Source: Patescibacteria group bacterium (GTDB lineage Bacteria; Patescibacteriota; Minisyncoccia; Moranbacterales; UBA1568). From it: a DNA stretch of 14,787 bases. Made by a program: the position numbers and the translations under genes. The stretch's first letter is position 1. The number at the start of each line of letters is the position of its first letter. Shown piece by piece: positions 12,055 through 14,787 of this stretch. Location: assembly GCA_030916545.1 (NCBI GenBank), contig JAUPWI010000069.1, positions 1 to 14,787 of the forward strand, given 5' to 3'. The notes under the pieces are model-generated. The model did not search any database, was not told the DNA's origin, and saw only the letters and a list, made by a program, of their open reading frames with translations.

Positions 12055-13968
12055 ATGTCTTTCTTCCACCGCTCCTACGAAAACCCGATCATCGTTCCCC
12101 AAAGTGATGTAGCCTGGCAGGCCGAAGGAGCGTTCAATGGATCGGTCTGGCGGGAAAAAGGAAAAACCCATATCGTCTATCGCGCCCAATCGCTCCCCCT
12201 GCTTCACGATGAAGGGCCTTGGCTTTCCATCTCTTCGATCGGCTACTCGCAGAGCACCGACGGCATCCATTTCCAAAAACACGTCCCGCTCATCGTTCCC
12301 GAAGAAAAATGGGAGCGCTTCGGCTGCGAAGATCCGCGTATCACCAAAATCGACGATACGTATTTCATCTTCTACACCGCGCTTTCGGTATTCCCGTTCT
12401 CCGCTGACGGGATCCGTGTCGGAGTCGCCCTGACCAAAGATCTCAAACATATCGACGAACGGCATCCGGTCACACCTTTCAATGCCAAAGCCATGGCCCT
12501 TTTTCCGGAGAAAATCGATGGCAAGTACTACGCACTCCTCACACCCGACACCGACATGCCACCGGCCAAGATTGCTTTGGCTTCCTTTACGAAGATCGAG
12601 GACATGTGGAATCCGACCCGTTGGAAACGCTGGCATGATTCGCTTGAAAAACACACGCTCAAACTCTCCCGAAATGATGATGATCAGGTCGAATTCGGCG
12701 CGCCACCCATCAAGACCAAGGAAGGCTGGCTCATCCTCTACTCCTACATCCGCAATTATCGGAGCGGTACTCCGCTCTTCACCGTCGAAGCGGCGCTGCT
12801 CGACCTCAAAAATCCGGCCCGCATTATCGGACGAACCACCGCTCCGCTCTTCGTTCCCGAGGAAGAATATGAACTCTACGGAAAAGTACCCGATGTCGTC
12901 TTCCCAACCGGCGCTACCGTCGATCGCGATACGCTCATGTTCTACTACGGTGCCGCTGATACAACCACCTGCGTCGCCACTGCCAGTCTCTCGAAACTCC
13001 TAAAGGAACTCACGACCCCGGAGTCCAAACGCCCTACCTTCAAACGCTCTCCCAAAAATCCTCTCCTTGAACCGATATCCGAGCACGACTGGGAAGCCAA
13101 AGCTGTATTCAATCCTGCGGTCATCGCGCGCGACGGACATATACACCTCCTCTATCGGGCAACTTCGCCCGATGACACCTCGACGCTCGGTTACGCCGAA
13201 TTTTCCGACATCGATACCCTTGAATCACGCCTCCCAAATCCGGTCTATACTCCGCGCCTCCCTTTCGAACAGAAATCCGTCCCGGGAAACTCCGGCTGTG
13301 AGGACCCGCGCATCACCATTCTCGACGGCACCGCCTATCTTTTCTACACCGCCGTCGATCCAGCCAAACCGCCGCGTGTCGCCCTTTCGACCATCAGCGA
13401 AGAGGATTTCTTCGCACAGCGTTTCGATCGATTCTCCCTGCCGATCCTCATCTCCCCTCCAGGTATCGACGACAAGGATGCTTGTCTCTTCCCGGAGAAG
13501 ATCAACGGGAAGTACTATATCCTCCATCGCATCCAGCCGGCTATCGACATCAACACCCTCTCTGCTCTCGATTTTGACGGAAGCACCAAGTTTCTCGCGC
13601 ATCGACCATTCCTTTTCCCGCGCCGCGGCATGTGGGATAGCAAGAAAATCGGCATTAACACCGTACCGATCAAAACCGCCTCCGGCTGGCTCGTCATCTA
13701 TCACGGCGTCTCGGATACCGGGGTCTACAGCCTCGGTGCTTTCCTCCTCGATCTCAAACATCCCGAGAAACTCATCGGCCGCAGCCGCTACCCGATCTTC
13801 ACCCCGGACGAACCCTACGAACGCGTCGGGGTCGTCCCCAACGTCGTCTTCCCTTGTGGCGCCTGCGTCGTCGGACAAAAACTCGTAATCTACTACGGAG
13901 GAGCCGACCGCGTCATCGGTGCGGCCTCAATCCGCCTTGTCCCGCTCATCGCTTCACTCAAAGGCTAG
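12055..13968 (+). CDS. Tandem double GH130 protein
   Basis: The 637-aa protein holds two GH130 propellers in tandem. Domain 1 (about 1-320) has GCEDPRIT (E92-D93), FPEKI (150-154) and VVFPTGA; domain 2 (about 325-637) has GCEDPRIT (E416-D417), FPEKI (479-483), VIYHGVS (H550) and VVFPCGA. Both keep the catalytic EDPR. The YH of domain 2, a likely phosphate-binding His in phosphorolytic members, is replaced by YS (S230) in domain 1, so the two sites may differ in chemistry. I start at the ATG 5 nt after the upstream stop because the protein then opens with the family's first-blade pattern YENPIIVP; an earlier in-frame start inside the upstream gene would add 59 basic residues unlike the family. 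No signal peptide. It is presumably co-translated with the upstream gene. Confidence 0.88.
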   Translation: MSFFHRSYENPIIVPQSDVAWQAEGAFNGSVWREKGKTHIVYRAQSLPLLHDEGPWLSISSIGYSQSTDGIHFQKHVPLIVPEEKWERFGCEDPRITKIDDTYFIFYTALSVFPFSADGIRVGVALTKDLKHIDERHPVTPFNAKAMALFPEKIDGKYYALLTPDTDMPPAKIALASFTKIEDMWNPTRWKRWHDSLEKHTLKLSRNDDDQVEFGAPPIKTKEGWLILYSYIRNYRSGTPLFTVEAALLDLKNPARIIGRTTAPLFVPEEEYELYGKVPDVVFPTGATVDRDTLMFYYGAADTTTCVATASLSKLLKELTTPESKRPTFKRSPKNPLLEPISEHDWEAKAVFNPAVIARDGHIHLLYRATSPDDTSTLGYAEFSDIDTLESRLPNPVYTPRLPFEQKSVPGNSGCEDPRITILDGTAYLFYTAVDPAKPPRVALSTISEEDFFAQRFDRFSLPILISPPGIDDKDACLFPEKINGKYYILHRIQPAIDINTLSALDFDGSTKFLAHRPFLFPRRGMWDSKKIGINTVPIKTASGWLVIYHGVSDTGVYSLGAFLLDLKHPEKLIGRSRYPIFTPDEPYERVGVVPNVVFPCGACVVGQKLVIYYGGADRVIGAASIRLVPLIASLKG

Positions 13969-13984
13969 GTAGTACTTCTTGTAT

Positions 13985-14018
13985 AAAAAAGGCCCCAGCA
14001 TGGAGTTCATGTAGGGGT
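13985..14018 (-). terminator. Hairpin with U-tract on the minus strand (A)
   Basis: CCCC (13993-13996) pairs with GGGG (14013-14016), and CATG/CATG pairs inside it. On the minus strand the stem is followed by CCTTTTTTATA, a good U-tract. It would stop leftward transcripts from the 42-aa peptide gene before they run into the convergent GH130 gene. Confidence 0.5.
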
Positions 14019-14042
14019 TATAAAATGCGTCTCTCTTGAAAG

Positions 14043-14062
14043 AAAAGGGCGAAGTTCCGCCC
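14043..14062 (-). terminator. Terminator on the minus strand (B)
   Basis: GGGCG (14047-14051) pairs with CGCCC (14058-14062) around a 6-nt loop, and the minus strand continues TTTTCTTTC. It lies about 110 nt past the stop of the 42-aa peptide gene, in tandem with the hairpin at 13985-14018. Confidence 0.55.
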
Positions 14063-14079
14063 GAGAATATAAGAAGGGC

Positions 14080-14106
14080 GGTCAGGTGCAAGCCCCTGAC
14101 CGTTTT
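14080..14106 (+). terminator. Terminator of the GH130 genes (C)
   Basis: GGTCAGG (14080-14086) pairs perfectly with CCTGACC (14095-14101) and is followed on the plus strand by GTTTTA. It lies about 110 nt after the GH130 stop and is the only plus-strand stem with a U-tract there. The region 13969-14168 holds this and two minus-strand hairpins and no gene. Confidence 0.6.
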
Positions 14107-14168
14107 ACTACGGCATACAATACAGAAAATACTTCTTGCTATTCTGTTCTGCTGACCAGCGAGGAACT

Positions 14169-14297
14169 TCAGGCGATGGCAGCCGTGCCGATCGCCATAC
14201 CCACCGTCGCGCTCACGTTGCTCTCGAGTTGTGCTGACGCCACCGGACCGGCACGCTGTGCCGGTCGGCCGATAACTTCGTTGGCTTTCGTACTCAT
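14169..14297 (-). CDS. Small 42-aa peptide, unknown function
   Basis: A minus-strand frame from ATG 14297 to TGA encodes a peptide starting MSTKANEVIG and ending TVGMAIGTAAIA. AGGAG (14309-14305) within AAAGGAGAAA lies 7 nt upstream, one of the best ribosome binding sites in the window. The N-terminal half is polar and basic with R-P-A-Q-R; the second half is rich in Ala, Gly, Val and Ser, with no Cys and no aromatic residue. That layout resembles a leader plus hydrophobic core, but no modifying enzyme adjoins it; the radical SAM operon is 8 kb away. Alternatives are a small membrane-associated or toxin-like peptide. Codons 9-16 contain a strong inverted repeat (14246-14266). Terminators lie downstream at 14043-14062 and 13985-14018. 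No clear promoter was found upstream. Confidence 0.55.
   Translation of the reverse strand: MSTKANEVIGRPAQRAGPVASAQLESNVSATVGMAIGTAAIA
14246..14266. repeat. Perfect 9-bp inverted repeat inside the 42-aa gene
   Basis: GACCGGCAC (14246-14254) and GTGCCGGTC (14258-14266) are perfectly complementary around 3 nt. In the mRNA this G/C-rich hairpin would form about 30 nt past the start codon, close enough to influence early translation. Confidence 0.6.
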
Positions 14298-14392
14298 ACG
14301 ATTTCTCCTTTTGCCAATCGAAAAAAATCGTCTCTGTTCCGCTCAACTTACCGGCACAAAAACGGGCCATGTGATCATCCGCACGTACTGCT

Positions 14393-14456
14393 CTGTGAAT
14401 GACCGCTGAATTTTGTTTCATCATCCAAAGAAACAGTGCTCAGCGCTCATTCACAG
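14393..14456. repeat. Long imperfect hairpin (64 nt)
   Basis: CTGTGAATGA (14393-14402) pairs with TCATTCACAG (14447-14456). After one C-C mismatch, CGCTGA (14404-14409) pairs with TCAGCG (14440-14445). After a 5 x 5 internal loop, GTTTC (14415-14419) pairs with GAAAC (14430-14434) around a 10-nt loop. In all 21 pairs form. There is no U-tract on either strand, so a simple intrinsic terminator is unlikely. It lies between the tRNA pair and the 42-aa peptide gene. Confidence 0.65.
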
Positions 14457-14533
14457 AACCGCAGAAAATCTTCTTCCTCTTTTCTCAAAGAACATATCTA
14501 CGAACCGAATCAATCTGCTCTCTTTTTCGTCTG

Positions 14534-14606
14534 AGCCGTTGACCAGGATTGAACTGGTGACCTCGTCCTTACCAAGGACGTGCTCTACCAACTGAGCTAC
14601 AACGGC
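14534..14606 (-). tRNA. tRNA-Thr (anticodon GGT)
   Basis: A full 73-nt cloverleaf on the minus strand: acceptor GCCGTTG/CAACGGC, D stem GCTC/GAGC, anticodon stem CGTCC/GGACG with loop TTGGTAA (anticodon GGT, reading ACC and ACU), 5-nt variable loop, and T arm ACCAG-TTCAATC-CTGGT. The discriminator is U. CCA is not encoded. It follows tRNA-Tyr by about 38 nt and is probably on the same transcript. Confidence 0.95.
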
Positions 14607-14644
14607 CTATGCCTGTCTCGTGAAACCTGCTTTCTTTCTCTCTG

Positions 14645-14728
14645 TGGGTAGGGAGGGATTCGAACCCCCGTAGCCCGTAGGGCGTCAGATTTACAGTCTG
14701 ATGCATTTGACCGCTCTGCTACCTACCC
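14645..14728 (-). tRNA. tRNA-Tyr (anticodon GTA)
   Basis: An 84-nt class II tRNA on the minus strand: acceptor GGGTAGG/CCTACCC, D arm GCAGAGCGGTC, anticodon stem TCAGA/TCTGA with loop CTGTAAA (anticodon GTA), a long variable arm built on CCC/GGG, and a T arm GGGGG-TTCGAAT-CCCTC. The discriminator is A and CCA is not encoded. No convincing promoter lies within the 59 bp upstream, so its transcript probably starts beyond the window. Confidence 0.95.
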
Positions 14729-14741
14729 ATATTGTATCTTA

Positions 14742-14760
14742 TTTCTCCTCTGTGGAGAAA
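14742..14760. repeat. Perfect hairpin upstream of tRNA-Tyr
   Basis: TTTCTCC (14742-14748) pairs with GGAGAAA (14754-14760) around TCTGT. No U-tract follows on either strand, so it is more likely a processing or spacer structure between tRNAs than a terminator. Confidence 0.4.
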
Positions 14761-14787
14761 AACTCTGATGCCTTCTCTTTCCTTCTC

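Noticed and set aside
13225..13878. Long frames opposite or alongside the GH130 genes (also 10706-11305, 11315-12043, 12046-12654, 13067-13888)
   Set aside because: They are shadows of G/C-rich coding sequence, have no family motifs, and the GH130 frames carry all conserved motifs.
13954..14424. 156-aa minus-strand frame at the right
   Set aside because: It passes through three terminator hairpins and overlaps the well-supported 42-aa frame; the composition is not protein-like and there is no ribosome binding site.
1..14787. CRISPR array
   Set aside because: No regularly spaced short direct repeats were found; repeats seen are single hairpins or protein-domain duplications.

Overview
The window looks like a chromosomal segment of a small-genome bacterium, most likely a member of the Patescibacteria/CPR. 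The reasons are indirect: short mostly AUG-started genes with narrow gaps, tRNA genes with no encoded CCA end, a minimal IS200-type element, many orphan small genes, and a stand-alone L,D-transpeptidase beside NTP-cleansing enzymes. UGA is used as a normal stop (for example after both radical SAM genes), which argues against the UGA-recoding CPR lineages. The assignment is inference; no rRNA or other phylogenetic marker is present. Almost every gene left of 10.1 kb is on the minus strand, and the two large plus-strand genes lie to its right.

Region by region. 1-321: a consensus leftward promoter leaving the window, a terminator hairpin and no convincing gene. 322-1116: an orphan 264-aa protein with its own promoter and a structured leader. 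1448-2374: a DHH/DHHA2 phosphoesterase resembling Mn-dependent inorganic pyrophosphatase but with altered metal ligands. 2390-2533: a short plus-strand reading frame repeated in diverged form at 6662-6757. About 2530-3095: an apparently complete IS200-type element. 3161-6550: a compact leftward operon with its own promoter and terminator, encoding an RNHCP zinc protein, a radical SAM/SPASM protein with a C-terminal PqqD-like domain, a second radical SAM protein fused to a YkgJ-like cysteine cluster, and a translationally coupled 49-aa peptide. 6765-8091: a deoxynucleoside-kinase-like protein and a histidine phosphatase, preceded by tRNA-Ala(CGC). 8328-10028: L,D-transpeptidase, an MTH1-like NUDIX hydrolase and a MazG/PRA-PH-like pyrophosphohydrolase, packed 4-5 nt apart. 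10154-13968: two adjacent plus-strand genes, each with two GH130-type beta-propellers. 14169-14297: a 42-aa peptide gene with a strong ribosome binding site. 14393-14456: a long imperfect hairpin. 14534-14728: tRNA-Thr(GGT) and tRNA-Tyr(GTA).

How the genes may work together. The best candidate for an undescribed system is the 3161-6550 operon. Two radical SAM enzymes, one with a recognition-like domain, plus two cysteine-rich accessory domains and a small terminal peptide gene have the architecture of a ribosomally made, radical-SAM-modified peptide pathway, but the combination is not one I recognise. The 8.3-10.0 kb operon combines nucleotide-pool cleaning with cell-wall cross-linking. The GH130 pair suggests phosphorolysis or hydrolysis of mannosides, with three of the four propellers keeping the catalytic EDPR motif. 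All family assignments were made by eye from motifs, without database searches.
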